From positions 124,001-188,000 of the forward strand of contig NZ_LR027857.1 of the NCBI RefSeq assembly GCF_900607235.1: a DNA stretch of 64,000 bases, in the 5' to 3' direction. The notes beneath the pieces are model-generated. The model worked only from the letters and a program-made list of their open reading frames with translations. It made no database searches and was not told the origin of the DNA. This DNA comes from Olivibacter jilunii (GTDB lineage: Bacteria > Bacteroidota > Bacteroidia > Sphingobacteriales > Sphingobacteriaceae). The translations under genes and the position numbers were made by a program. Positions 1 through 9,523 of this stretch are shown here, piece by piece (within the stretch, counting starts at the first letter, position 1; each line of letters opens with the position of its first letter).

Positions 1-1047
1 CCGCGTTTCAATTCGCGTTGCTTTCTTCCCTGACGCTAGGATTCGGAGTGCTACTGTCCTATTATCCAACCCCCAAGTTAGCGTTGTAGGCGCCCAAGCA
101 CCTTCTACCAAGCGTTTATAACTATTAATGGTCGGCGCTAACAATGGCAGCATATGGGGCAGACAGAACAATTGTCCCGCAACATATTGCTTCATCAATT
201 CGCTCATTTTGTTTACTTCTGATTTGTCGTAAAACAAATTTTCCTGTCCATCTTCATCCCACAGGCTTTGATGTACATGACCACTACAGCCAGGCAAATC
301 CGCTTTCCATTTAGCCATAAAAGAAGCAATGATACCATGTCGATAAGCAATTTCTTTTACTGCCGTTTTGAACAATATAGCCCGATCAGCCGCTTCCAAC
401 GCATTTGCATAGGTGATTGCTGCCTCATAAACTCCTGGACCTGTCTCCGTATGCAAGCCTTCCAAGGGTACACCAAACTTAGTTAGCGATTCAAAAAGAT
501 CATGAAAAAAATCATTTTTTAACGAGCTTCTTAAAATAGAATAGCCGAACATTCCCGGTGTTAGCGGTATTGGGTTTTGAAAGGCTTTCTGCTCTAAACT
601 TCGCGGTGTCTCTTCAAAATTAAACCATTCGAACTCCTGCGAAAAAAAAGGCTTGTATCCCAATTGCATGCATTCATTAATAATCCGCTTCAGCAATTGC
701 CGCGGGCAAACGACCGCCCCCGTTCCCCGCTCGTCAAAAAAGTCGCCCAGGAAAAAGGGCACATTCGCTTCCCATGGCACCTTTCTAAAAGTATTCAAAT
801 CGATCTTTAACGGCATATCAGGATACCCCGAATGCCAACCGGTAAATTTACTGTTATCATAAGCGACATCATGCGCATCCCAACCAAATACTACATCACA
901 AAAACCAAGCTCACCCTTTAAGACCGCAAGAAATTTATCTACTGAAATGTACTTCCCTCGGAGAATACCATCGATATCCGATGCGGCAATTTTGACCCGA
1001 CCGCCGGGATGCTGTTTAACATATTCTTCTATTTCTTGTGTCGTCAT
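1..1047 (-). CDS. Glutamine-synthetase-family ligase (PuuA/GlnT type), partial
   Basis: The frame is open from ATG at 1047 to the window edge (349 codons; the end of the gene is missing). The protein is a glutamine-synthetase-fold, ATP-dependent gamma-glutamyl ligase. Visible family marks are the N-terminal DIDGILRGKY segment, the active-site stretch LHTETGPGVYEAAI, the SGHVHQSLWD nucleotide/glutamate motif and NSYKRLVEGAWAPTT followed by WGLDNR near the cut end. The N-terminal RGK pattern fits the PuuA/GlnT branch that joins glutamate to amines better than housekeeping GlnA; that branch assignment is family knowledge, not proof. Its ATG overlaps the TGA of the upstream permease (ATGA, 1044-1047), so the two are translationally coupled and the substrate is probably what the permease imports, perhaps ethanolamine. 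A plain glutamine synthetase remains possible. Confidence 0.9.
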   Translation of the reverse strand, partial: MTTQEIEEYVKQHPGGRVKIAASDIDGILRGKYISVDKFLAVLKGELGFCDVVFGWDAHDVAYDNSKFTGWHSGYPDMPLKIDLNTFRKVPWEANVPFFLGDFFDERGTGAVVCPRQLLKRIINECMQLGYKPFFSQEFEWFNFEETPRSLEQKAFQNPIPLTPGMFGYSILRSSLKNDFFHDLFESLTKFGVPLEGLHTETGPGVYEAAITYANALEAADRAILFKTAVKEIAYRHGIIASFMAKWKADLPGCSGHVHQSLWDEDGQENLFYDKSEVNKMSELMKQYVAGQLFCLPHMLPLLAPTINSYKRLVEGAWAPTTLTWGLDNRTVALRILASGKKATRIETR

Positions 1048-2345
1048 TTTTTGAATACTTTAAATAGTGCATAAGATAATAACATAATGAGCAAGTACAC
1101 CAATCCTATTTTCACATTGTACACAAACATGGCAAGCAAGGAAATACCACCAATGACTAAAACCATGAGGGGAAAAATCGGATACAAGGGGACTCTAAAG
1201 GGGCGGTACAATTCGGGTTGAACACGCCTTAACTTGATAAGCGCTATCATTGACACAACATATAGGGTTAATGCCCCAAAAACGGAGAGGGTAATGATTT
1301 CTGCTGTTTTTCCGGAAAGGAGCGCCAATATTCCCAGTATCATGTTTAAGATCAATGCATAGCTTGGTGTTCGGTATTTGCTTGAAATTTTACCAAGAAA
1401 AGGAGGAAAATTGTTTGCTTTTCCCATTTCATAGGTCGATCGCCCTGCGGCCAAGATTAATCCGTGAAAAGAGGCTACCAATCCGAATAGGCCTACCGTT
1501 ATCAGTAAATGATATAAAATATGGTTATCTCCTGTAATGTGCGATAGCGCAAGAGGCAATGGCGAATCAGAAGTTTCCCCATTTACACCATTCCTAAAAA
1601 CAATAGCTTCCCAACCTGCCACGCCTACAGAGGAAACGAATACGAGCACACAAAGCATCACAAGCGTCAAGATTGCCCAACCGAAACCCTTTTTAATATC
1701 CCGTTGCGGATTTTTAGTTTCTTCGGCTACATTTGCAATTCCCTCGATACCGAGAAAAAACCAGATAGCAAAAGGGATGGCAGCAAAGGCGCCCGACCAG
1801 TTATGCGGTAAGGGATTTTGTACAAAACCGGCTGCATTGAAATGAGGTGCAGCAATTCCAACGAAGATCAATAACTCACTGACAGCAAGAATAGTAATGA
1901 CTAATTCAAAAGTGGCAGCGGCTTTAATCCCTATGATATTTAGTGTAGTAAAAAGTACGTAGGCAATAATAGCTGTTTGTAGAATAGGAGCTTCCGGAAA
2001 GAAGGCATTAAAATAGGCACCGATAGCAAAGGCAATGGCTGGCGGTGCAAACACAAATTCAACCGTTTGTGCGATACCGGCAAGAAAAGCAATATCCTTT
2101 CCCAACGCAGCTCCTGCATAATCAAAAACGCCACCGGCTTTTGGAATGGCACAGGCAAGTTCGCTATAACTAAAAGTAAAAGCGATATACATCAACATCA
2201 CGATCAGCGTGGCCAGGGCCATTCCTAGGGTGCCGCCTTTTTCCAAACCTAAATTCCAGCCGAAATACATACCTGAAATAACATAGCCAACTCCCAAAGC
2301 CCATAGAGAGAAAGGTGTAAGTGTTTTTTTTAATGTATTAGTCAT
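1044..2345 (-). CDS. Ethanolamine-type amino-acid/polyamine permease (APC superfamily)
   Basis: A 433-residue inner-membrane transporter with about 12 hydrophobic segments. The start GVGYVISGMYFGWNLGL and the AIPKAGGVFDYAGAALG segment are typical of the APC superfamily and specifically resemble the ethanolamine permease branch. It should import a small amine or amino acid with protons. It overlaps the glutamine-synthetase-like ligase by four bases, so import and gamma-glutamylation of the same amine is the likely joint role (inference). It starts 309 bases after the stop of the SusD gene, so it may have its own promoter or be the tail of locus 1. The substrate cannot be read from the sequence; GABA, putrescine or another amine are alternatives. 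Confidence 0.88.
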   Translation of the reverse strand: MTNTLKKTLTPFSLWALGVGYVISGMYFGWNLGLEKGGTLGMALATLIVMLMYIAFTFSYSELACAIPKAGGVFDYAGAALGKDIAFLAGIAQTVEFVFAPPAIAFAIGAYFNAFFPEAPILQTAIIAYVLFTTLNIIGIKAAATFELVITILAVSELLIFVGIAAPHFNAAGFVQNPLPHNWSGAFAAIPFAIWFFLGIEGIANVAEETKNPQRDIKKGFGWAILTLVMLCVLVFVSSVGVAGWEAIVFRNGVNGETSDSPLPLALSHITGDNHILYHLLITVGLFGLVASFHGLILAAGRSTYEMGKANNFPPFLGKISSKYRTPSYALILNMILGILALLSGKTAEIITLSVFGALTLYVVSMIALIKLRRVQPELYRPFRVPLYPIFPLMVLVIGGISLLAMFVYNVKIGLVYLLIMLLSYALFKVFKK

Positions 2346-2654
2346 CCAATTTTGGCTTCAATGTAAAAAATGCGACCCCACGGCTTATTCCTTCAGTTAT
2401 TATTGGTTTAGGACCGTCTAAAAAGTATTCCTTAATAATTGCATCACCATTTGCGCTAAAAAACTTTTTAGACGGCCTTCTTTATTACAATTTCATTCCA
2501 TCCACGATCCTGATTTTGGTGGCCCTATACGAAACCCGTCTAAATACCGGATGGTTAAATATAGGATAAAAACATCAAAATCAGCACGTAACAATATAAT
2601 AATGCGCTCTATAAGATATGTATTGGAGCTGGTCCTTTTTACACCGTTCCATAT
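2346..2654. other. Gene-free gap between SusD and permease
   Basis: This 309-base gap has no plausible reading frame. It holds a separated inverted repeat (listed on its own) and a further CCGTCTAAATA word near 2538 that echoes its arms. AT-rich stretches are present, but I could not place a convincing promoter for the permease. Confidence 0.6.
2414..2475. repeat. 62-base segment with 13-base perfect terminal inverted repeats
   Basis: CCGTCTAAAAAGT at 2414-2426 is the exact reverse complement of ACTTTTTAGACGG at 2463-2475, with 36 bases between. The loop is too long for a standard intrinsic terminator and there is no clean T-run on the exit side. It may be a degenerate miniature element, a folded RNA end, or a pair of regulator sites. 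Confidence 0.6.
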
Positions 2655-4196
2655 TTATTTCAGCACCCACATTTCTTGATTGACGTTATCATTGCCTCCA
2701 AATTGCCTTTGAATGGCGGCAGCAACATTTTCTCCGTTGTAATTTAGTTCGTCAGCAGGATATAGCCATCTTTTGGGAAAGGAAGTAGTCGGATCATTTA
2801 GATTAGTTGCGGGGTTCAAAATAAAAGTAGGGTACCCTGTTCTGCGATTTTCGAACCAGGCAAAATAATCACAATCTTGAAGAAAGCCTGCTACATATTT
2901 TTGGGTGATGATTTGTTCCAGCTGCTGCTCCATTGCTCCCTTTAACGGGTTAGCATTTAGGTAGGTCTGAATATAGCCGTCTGTAATCTGCATATTATGG
3001 TGGTACTTCTCATTGTCGGGCGTGTGACTAGCCAAGAATTGCATGGAGGCTGTAATACCCTCATTATAATAATTCACAGCCGAGTTACTGACCCAACCCC
3101 GTAAACTTGCTTCAGCGAGAATAAATTGTAAATCCCAATAAGTAAACTGTCCTACGGGTTCCGCATTAAATAGATCGGCGTATCGATCATTCAAATCGGT
3201 AAAATCCTTGGAAGCCCGTATTCCTTGTAAGCTATTGAAAGAAGCAGATGCTTCAACAGAGGGGTATGCATCCCAATCCGAGACCTCAAGTCCTGCAGCA
3301 AGCTTAACCGATGATGGCTTTGCATAGTAAAACAAGCGCCTATCCTGCATCGCTTTCAATGGTTCCAATAAATTAGCCGTAAGCATGGGGTATATTGTAA
3401 ACGGATTGGAGCTATTGATATTCACCCAAGGATATTTTTGACCATCCTTATCCAAATAAGTTAAAGCGAAGTTATCATTATAATTGCGCATCAGTGGCCT
3501 GGAATTGACAATATCCTGAAAACGTGAAATTACCGACAAGTCGGGGTCATCCGTTTTCTTATATAAGTTTAGCAGTACGTATAATTCAAAGCTATTAACC
3601 AGACGCTGCCATTGATCCTTACTCCCTTGGTAGATCGGATCTCCTTCAAAGTCGACCCCCTGTCCAAAAAGCTTATGTGCTTCATCCAACTCATTAAGAA
3701 TACCTAGAAACACTTCTTTTTGCGTATCATATTTCGGTTTTATAATTCCTTCCGTTTCGCCTTTAGTCGCCTCAGAAAAGGGTATATCGCCCATTTGCAT
3801 GGTTAAAATAAAGGACTGCCAAGCTCGGATAAAATGTCCGAGGGCGGTATATGAATTTTTCAGTTCCGGAGTTTGAGCATAAGCGATCATGGGTTCAATA
3901 TTGCGCAATAGGCTGAGTCGGCCAAAGCTTCCCCGGGTAATTCGGTTATATTGAAAAGACTCCTGCCCTTCTTGCCAAGTCACATACTTAGCCAATATAA
4001 ACGGCTGCATAAAAGATTTTTGTGTACTGATATCCGATCGGGTAATATCGAGGATCATATTGCTGGCTAGCATACCGGCCGTTACTTGATCAGTAGCGTT
4101 TGGATTGGTATTAATTTCTTCAAACTTGGAGCAGGAAAATAAGAAGGTAGCCAATATTCCTACCAAACTCATATATTTTATCATAGTTGTTTTCAT
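2655..4196 (-). CDS. SusD/RagB-family outer-membrane lipoprotein (locus 1)
   Basis: A 513-residue surface lipoprotein that binds substrate and lids the SusC channel. The N-terminus has a hydrophobic signal ending in the lipobox FLFSC (Cys about residue 22), followed by EEINTNPNATDQ, a hallmark of the SusD-like-2 group, which often pairs with transporters for peptides or unknown ligands and not only for starch-like glycans. The alpha-helical TPR-like core is implied by family. It lies 33 bases behind the SusC gene in the same direction, so the pair is co-transcribed with FecR and the sigma factor. No enzyme gene for a glycan follows directly, so the ligand is unknown. Confidence 0.93.
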   Translation of the reverse strand: MKTTMIKYMSLVGILATFLFSCSKFEEINTNPNATDQVTAGMLASNMILDITRSDISTQKSFMQPFILAKYVTWQEGQESFQYNRITRGSFGRLSLLRNIEPMIAYAQTPELKNSYTALGHFIRAWQSFILTMQMGDIPFSEATKGETEGIIKPKYDTQKEVFLGILNELDEAHKLFGQGVDFEGDPIYQGSKDQWQRLVNSFELYVLLNLYKKTDDPDLSVISRFQDIVNSRPLMRNYNDNFALTYLDKDGQKYPWVNINSSNPFTIYPMLTANLLEPLKAMQDRRLFYYAKPSSVKLAAGLEVSDWDAYPSVEASASFNSLQGIRASKDFTDLNDRYADLFNAEPVGQFTYWDLQFILAEASLRGWVSNSAVNYYNEGITASMQFLASHTPDNEKYHHNMQITDGYIQTYLNANPLKGAMEQQLEQIITQKYVAGFLQDCDYFAWFENRRTGYPTFILNPATNLNDPTTSFPKRWLYPADELNYNGENVAAAIQRQFGGNDNVNQEMWVLK

Positions 4197-4229
4197 TGCA
4201 ATCTACTTTTATGGTACAACGAGTATATA

Positions 4230-7200
4230 TTAAAAACCAAGACGTATATTCAAGCCCAACATTCGTTGTGAGGGAGAATTTAGATTCTCTGTAAAGACGT
4301 CAGGGTCTGAAAATTTAAACTTAGTGAATAACAGCACATTTTGACCGGTCAATGAGACCGAAGCACTCTTAATACGAGTCTTAGCTAAAAGTTTAGCAGG
4401 GAAGTTGTATCCTAACGATATTTCGCGGAGTTTTACAAAAGACTGATTTTGTACACCGTGTTCTTTATCGCCTCCACTTAACGACTGTGCATAGTCCTGA
4501 TAATTCACCTGTACATCATTTGCAGTATAGACGCGGGTATCGCTGGTAATTCGTCCATACTTATCGTAGGTAGCCTCGCCTGAAACTACTTTCACCCCCT
4601 GCCCCACGTAATTTGATAAACCATTCACGACCGCATCGTAGCGATACTGGTTATCTGTCTCAGGGTTCGCTCCTGTATCAAACATTTTATCCCAGATATA
4701 GTTATACATAAGGCCACCAATACGTCCATCGATGGTAATACCTAGATTAAAATTTCCCAAGCGGAAATTATTGATAAAGCCGAACATGAAATCCGGATCG
4801 CCATACCCCATTTTGCTCTGATAATCACTTTTTTTCGGAATACCATTTACGTGGATAATATTTCCTTCCGGGTCGCGTTCCCATTTGTTTTTAAGATAAA
4901 CATCTTTTCTTGCGCCTTTTTTGGTCCACAAATCATCGGAGGAATAAACCGGATCTAGGTTCACATAGTATTGGTGGTTATTTGACCAGTTGATTGCGGT
5001 ATTCCATTCAAAATTGCTATTTCTAATCGGTGTTCCGCTCAAAGTAATTTCGAGGCCCCTTCGCTCATACGTTTCATCGGTATTGATCAGTGTTTTGGTA
5101 AACCCCGAAGCAGAAGAAATGGTAACTTCCTCCTGTTGGTTATAGTAATATTTATTAAAATAAGTAATATCTAATCCGATTCTCTTCTGAAGCAACGCAA
5201 TGTTTCCCCCAAATTCATACGTTCGATGCGCATTTGCCAGCAAGCTTTTTCCCAATAAATTACTTGGATAGCCGGCCGTGTTTTGGTTGTCCCAAGCGCC
5301 TGGTGTAACCGTATATGTACGGTTATTCGCATAAACATCTAATGGCGACTTATCCACTGCCCAAGATCCTCTTAATTTAATCATATCAAATGCCTGTGGC
5401 AATTTCAGGTATTCAGAGAGAATAAAGCTTGCTGCTATGGACGGATAGAAATAGGATCGCTGATTTTTTGATTGCGTGGAACTCCAGTCATTACGCCCGG
5501 TTACGTCAATAAAAACGGCATCATCCCAAGAGAAGCTGGCCTTACCAAAGACACTGTTGATTTGTCTTCGATATTCAGTCTCGGCCACCAGCGCTTTATC
5601 CACAGATGCGGCCAGCGAATACCATCCAGGGACGCTTAACCCGTTCTGTGTGGCTGCATCTAAACTACGGTCATTATAGTAATAGATTGTCCCACCCCCA
5701 AGCGCATTCAAGCCAAATTTACCCCAACTGTTATTATACGTTACGATAAAATCGTTATTGGTGCTAAAGCCCCAATCTTTGTTGATACCATAAGTCCCAA
5801 GTGAATTGAATGAGATGTAACTACTTCCGACATAAAAATTACTTCTTGTTGAATTGATACCAATCGGATTCCGGATTGTCTCTTGATTGCTATAGAAATC
5901 ATAACCGGTACGAAATAAAATGTTCAGATTTTTGTTGACCTGATAATTGGCATTAAAACTGGCATACAGTTTATTCTGTGTGATACCGTTTAACTTTTCA
6001 TAAGCAATGAGATAAGGATTATCATACCAGGCATCGTAAAGCCAGTTCTGTTGCTGATGAGGGGTAATCCAATAATCTCGATATTGACGGATATCATAGT
6101 CGGGGCCGGTCCACATCAGGATCTGATAGAGATAGCCCTGGTTGCCATAACCCGTACCCCATATTTGTGGGGCGTTTTGCCGCGTATAACCCGTTTGTGC
6201 ACCGATGGTAACTTTATCTCCCAACTTCATTTCACCGCTGTTTGTAAAGTTGATAATATTCAACTTGGTGTTAGGGTATTGTCCTTTATTGAGAATATGA
6301 TTCAAACTGGTTCTGAAAAAACCATGCTCTCCGGTTTGCGTAATACTTACGTTATTATTAGTGATAATACCTCTTTCCAGAAAGTTTTTTAGATTATCTT
6401 TTCCGCTGGATACTAAAGGCATATCCTCGTATTGTTTCGTCAATGGATTCCATTGTTCAGCAGTTTGCCCTATATCCAACTTCGGTCCCCACACATAGTC
6501 GTCCGCAATAGCACCGTTGATACCATGACCGTAAGAAGTTTGCACTTTCGGAATGGCCAGAAATCCCATTTGAGTCATCGTATTGCTGTTTACATCGATG
6601 GAGAATCCTTTAGCCTTACCTTTTTTGGTAGTAATAATAATCGCACCGCTTCCTCCCCTGGAACCATATAAAGCAGAGGCTGTTGCTCCTTTTAAGATAT
6701 TCATATCGGCAATATCATCGGTGGGGATATCGCGTAAGGTCATATTCCCATAAGGCACCCCATCAATTACGATAATTGGCGTTTCGCCACGGAGCTCAAT
6801 CGTTGGACGTGCATTGAATTCGGTTGAATTTTTTACTACTAGCCCTGAAACCTTGCCACTTAAAGAAGTTCCTACATCGACGCCCTTCACAGTTTGTAGC
6901 TCCTCACCTGATACTTTCTGTACCGCATAACCCAACGACTTCTCTTCTCTTTTTATTCCTAATGCTGTTACCACCACCTCTTCTAGTTGACTTTCACTTC
7001 GACGTAAACTAACATGGATGAGCTGTCGCTTTCCAATTGGTTCTTCTATGGTTTGATAGCCCATATAAGAAAAGACAATAATAGCATCATCCGGAACATC
7101 CCTCAATACAAACCTTCCGGAAGCATCCGTTATCGTCCCCCTGTCCATCCCTTTCACAAGCACACTAACCCCTGGAAGCAAGGAATCGTCCGTCGCATCC

Positions 7201-7595
7201 TTTACCGTGCCGGCAACCTCTTCTTGAACTGTTTTCATATGATGATTGCTGATCACTGTATGTTCAGTGTTCTCTTTATTTTCAATTTTTACCGGCTTTA
7301 CCACATATAACATTTCGTCAATTTTTTCAATATTGACTTTACCTGCCGCCAGATTCTCTAGAAATGTAATTAGATTGGCTTTCTTTACTTTACTCATATC
7401 CGGGCGTTCAACCATCGTCGGACCTATTAAATCGGCGCTGTAATTGAACCGTACATTAAATTTTTGCTCTAAAGAGCTTAATAAATCCCGAAAGGGAATC
7501 CGTTGCTCTTCAGTATTTGCCATGGATAATTTTCCAAAAATCAGGGCAATAAGGAGCACTGTAGGCATTTTTATGCCTAGTAAAAATTGTTTCAT
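4230..7595 (-). CDS. SusC/RagA-family TonB-dependent outer-membrane transporter with STN domain (locus 1)
   Basis: A 1121-residue beta-barrel importer driven by TonB. Order: signal peptide (about 1-27), STN secretin/TonB N-terminal domain (about 30-110) that relays signal to the FecR anti-sigma factor, a carboxypeptidase-regulatory-like domain (about 128-200, GTVKDATDDSLLPGVSVLVKG), the SusC mark LEEVVVTALGIKREEKSLGYAV, a plug domain with ILKGATASALYGSRGGSGAI, then the barrel ending in LGLNIRLGF with a C-terminal Phe, typical of outer-membrane barrels. FecR ends 11 bases upstream and SusD begins 33 bases downstream. The STN domain plus adjacent sigma/FecR pair means uptake activity is likely to induce its own expression. 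Confidence 0.95.
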   Translation of the reverse strand: MKQFLLGIKMPTVLLIALIFGKLSMANTEEQRIPFRDLLSSLEQKFNVRFNYSADLIGPTMVERPDMSKVKKANLITFLENLAAGKVNIEKIDEMLYVVKPVKIENKENTEHTVISNHHMKTVQEEVAGTVKDATDDSLLPGVSVLVKGMDRGTITDASGRFVLRDVPDDAIIVFSYMGYQTIEEPIGKRQLIHVSLRRSESQLEEVVVTALGIKREEKSLGYAVQKVSGEELQTVKGVDVGTSLSGKVSGLVVKNSTEFNARPTIELRGETPIIVIDGVPYGNMTLRDIPTDDIADMNILKGATASALYGSRGGSGAIIITTKKGKAKGFSIDVNSNTMTQMGFLAIPKVQTSYGHGINGAIADDYVWGPKLDIGQTAEQWNPLTKQYEDMPLVSSGKDNLKNFLERGIITNNNVSITQTGEHGFFRTSLNHILNKGQYPNTKLNIINFTNSGEMKLGDKVTIGAQTGYTRQNAPQIWGTGYGNQGYLYQILMWTGPDYDIRQYRDYWITPHQQQNWLYDAWYDNPYLIAYEKLNGITQNKLYASFNANYQVNKNLNILFRTGYDFYSNQETIRNPIGINSTRSNFYVGSSYISFNSLGTYGINKDWGFSTNNDFIVTYNNSWGKFGLNALGGGTIYYYNDRSLDAATQNGLSVPGWYSLAASVDKALVAETEYRRQINSVFGKASFSWDDAVFIDVTGRNDWSSTQSKNQRSYFYPSIAASFILSEYLKLPQAFDMIKLRGSWAVDKSPLDVYANNRTYTVTPGAWDNQNTAGYPSNLLGKSLLANAHRTYEFGGNIALLQKRIGLDITYFNKYYYNQQEEVTISSASGFTKTLINTDETYERRGLEITLSGTPIRNSNFEWNTAINWSNNHQYYVNLDPVYSSDDLWTKKGARKDVYLKNKWERDPEGNIIHVNGIPKKSDYQSKMGYGDPDFMFGFINNFRLGNFNLGITIDGRIGGLMYNYIWDKMFDTGANPETDNQYRYDAVVNGLSNYVGQGVKVVSGEATYDKYGRITSDTRVYTANDVQVNYQDYAQSLSGGDKEHGVQNQSFVKLREISLGYNFPAKLLAKTRIKSASVSLTGQNVLLFTKFKFSDPDVFTENLNSPSQRMLGLNIRLGF

Positions 7596-7606
7596 ACCTC
7601 TCCGTT

Positions 7607-8593
7607 TTAGTTAATTAATCTTTTGGTTGATATTATTATTTTGTCGTTTTCTTTATTGATTGTACAATCAAGTGCAGCTGCCAACGTCTTTATTGCCTTA
7701 TTAATATCGTTGGTAGGTAAGGCCCCCGTAAAATGCATGTTTTTTAAGGTCTCTTCGGTAAAATCAATACGGTAACCATAAATATCCTGCATACTGGCAG
7801 CGACATTTCTCAACTGCTCATTCTTGAAAGATTGAAGATTATATTGCCAGGCAGAAAAATACATCGTATCCGTGACACTTTTGACCACTCTTGCTTCCTC
7901 TGCATGAAAATGCGCGATCTCACCTGGCACTAATAGTTGAGCTTTATCCTGCTGTGCCTCCGGAAATACCTTTACACTCCCCCTATTGAGTACGAGATGT
8001 GTTTCGGTTGATCTTGCCTTTAAATTGAAAGTTGTTCCCAATACATAAACATCCATCCCGGTATTTGTATGCACAACAAAGGGCTTATTTTTATTTTGAG
8101 CAACGTCAAAATAAGCTTCGCCCGAGATCCACACCTCACGTTCCTTATCGGTCAAAAAGGTCTCATTAATTTCAATAGTTGTATTAGCGTTGAGCAATAG
8201 TTTGGTACCATCCGGTAATTGGTACTTCTCTTTTTTTGCAAAATCTGTTTGGTATATGATTTTACTAGGTTTTGAAAGGTAGAATACAAAATTGGCTAAA
8301 ATAAGGAGCGAAATGATAGCTGCAGCGATCAACCAATTCGTTTGACGCTTTTTTGTTCTTTCAACATCAGTAACTAGACTGTTCTGGAAGAGGACCGCAT
8401 TAAAAATACGATCACTGGACGCATCTGCTAATGATTCCTGTTGTGGTAGCGTCTGTTCCACCTCTTCTAAGCTTGGCAAACCTTCCACATCATCAACCGA
8501 TTGCAAAAGTTCTATCAACAACTCTATCTCAGCGGGTGTACACTCGCCTTTCATAAATTTTAAATAGAGACTCTTGACCTGCTGATTGCTCAT
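7607..8593 (-). CDS. FecR-family anti-sigma factor (locus 1)
   Basis: A 328-residue inner-membrane signal relay. The cytoplasmic N-terminus (about 1-85) would hold the ECF sigma factor, one transmembrane segment lies at about 86-108 (NWLIAAAIISLLILANFVFY), and the periplasmic part carries the FecR core (LPDGTKLLLNANTTIEI, then REVWISGEAYFDVAQ) and a C-terminal DUF4974-like domain that contacts the STN domain of SusC. It lies 80 bases after the sigma-factor gene and 11 before SusC, the standard Bacteroidetes cell-surface-signalling order. Confidence 0.95.
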   Translation of the reverse strand: MSNQQVKSLYLKFMKGECTPAEIELLIELLQSVDDVEGLPSLEEVEQTLPQQESLADASSDRIFNAVLFQNSLVTDVERTKKRQTNWLIAAAIISLLILANFVFYLSKPSKIIYQTDFAKKEKYQLPDGTKLLLNANTTIEINETFLTDKEREVWISGEAYFDVAQNKNKPFVVHTNTGMDVYVLGTTFNLKARSTETHLVLNRGSVKVFPEAQQDKAQLLVPGEIAHFHAEEARVVKSVTDTMYFSAWQYNLQSFKNEQLRNVAASMQDIYGYRIDFTEETLKNMHFTGALPTNDINKAIKTLAAALDCTINKENDKIIISTKRLIN

Positions 8594-8673
8594 ATACTTC
8601 TTTTATCATCTCATACAAAGAAGTGAAGGAGAAGGACGATTCAAGGTGAAAATTTTTTAGTTTATTTTAGAAA

Positions 8674-9249
8674 TCATGTATTCATCAGAAACAAGGCACC
8701 AATAAGCCCCATTGTGAACTCCGTATGGGCTAGCATATATTGTTTAATAAACTTAAGCGCTTTCACGATCTGATCTTTTACCGTATTTTTAGATATAGCC
8801 AGTTGATCCGCTATTTCTTCGTGAGAAAGAAATTCAATACGACTCATTCGAAAAATTAGTTGGCGCTGCGGCGGTAATTTACTAATCGCTTCCTCATATA
8901 GTTGTTGAAGCTCCTTATAGTCCAAAGAGTCTTCTACCGCCTCGTGACTTACTGCATGACTATAAAAAACATGGTTGATGTACTCTTCATGGCGTACGAT
9001 TTCCTTCAATTTATTATAGATCAAGTTTCTCGCAATGCGATAGGTATACGCTTTTGCACTTTGTGTTGGATCGAGTGTGGCCCGGTGTTTCCATATTTGC
9101 ATGAATACTTCTTGCACGATTTCTTCAGCAAGTATAGCAGATCGAAAGAAACGGAAAGCGTAATTATATATAGGATGCTTTAAGTCGTCATAAAACAACC
9201 GAAAAGCTTTTTGATTCCCTGCGCGTATCGCTATTATTCGAGTATCCAT
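8674..9249 (-). CDS. ECF RNA polymerase sigma factor (locus 1)
   Basis: A 191-residue sigma-70 of the extracytoplasmic-function class. Region 2 is seen at about residues 25-90 (AEEIVQEVFMQIWKHR) and region 4 helix-turn-helix at about 125-170 (HEEIADQLAISKNTVKDQI). The last 15 residues are hydrophobic, a tail often seen in SusC-linked sigma factors of this phylum. It is released by FecR and should direct transcription of the SusC/SusD genes behind it. A LacI-type operator lies 211 bases upstream, so the gene itself may be carbon-source controlled. A TAGGTTTG box (minus strand, 9267-9274) fits the Bacteroidetes -7 consensus but has no clear -33 partner. Confidence 0.95.
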   Translation of the reverse strand: MDTRIIAIRAGNQKAFRLFYDDLKHPIYNYAFRFFRSAILAEEIVQEVFMQIWKHRATLDPTQSAKAYTYRIARNLIYNKLKEIVRHEEYINHVFYSHAVSHEAVEDSLDYKELQQLYEEAISKLPPQRQLIFRMSRIEFLSHEEIADQLAISKNTVKDQIVKALKFIKQYMLAHTEFTMGLIGALFLMNT

Positions 9250-9459
9250 TGTATCAAATTAGTTGGCAAACCTAACACGGGTATGTTTAATCTGGTTTAA
9301 GTTCCTATCAACTTAATAAGAATTTTCTCACTTCCATATTAAAAACATTGCTTCAAAGGAACAGGTTATCTCCCTTTCAGTTTATATGATATTTATTGGT
9401 TAGTACGATAATATAGACAATATTAAAATTCGATTAGCGCTTTTCAAAATACCAAATAA

Positions 9460-9475
9460 ACGCAATCGATTGCGT
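9460..9475. promoter_or_regulatory. LacI-family-type operator palindrome upstream of locus 1 sigma factor
   Basis: ACGCAATCGATTGCGT is a perfect 16-base palindrome with the AANCGNTT core typical of LacI/GalR-family operators. It lies 211 bases upstream of the locus 1 sigma-factor start and 49 bases beyond the stop of the DUF5107 gene. A near copy lies at 24870-24885 upstream of the other sigma factor. No LacI-type regulator gene is in the window. Confidence 0.65.
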
Positions 9476-9523
9476 AGAATAAACATGTTAACTTATGTAA
9501 CAAGTTGAACCAATCAATCACCT

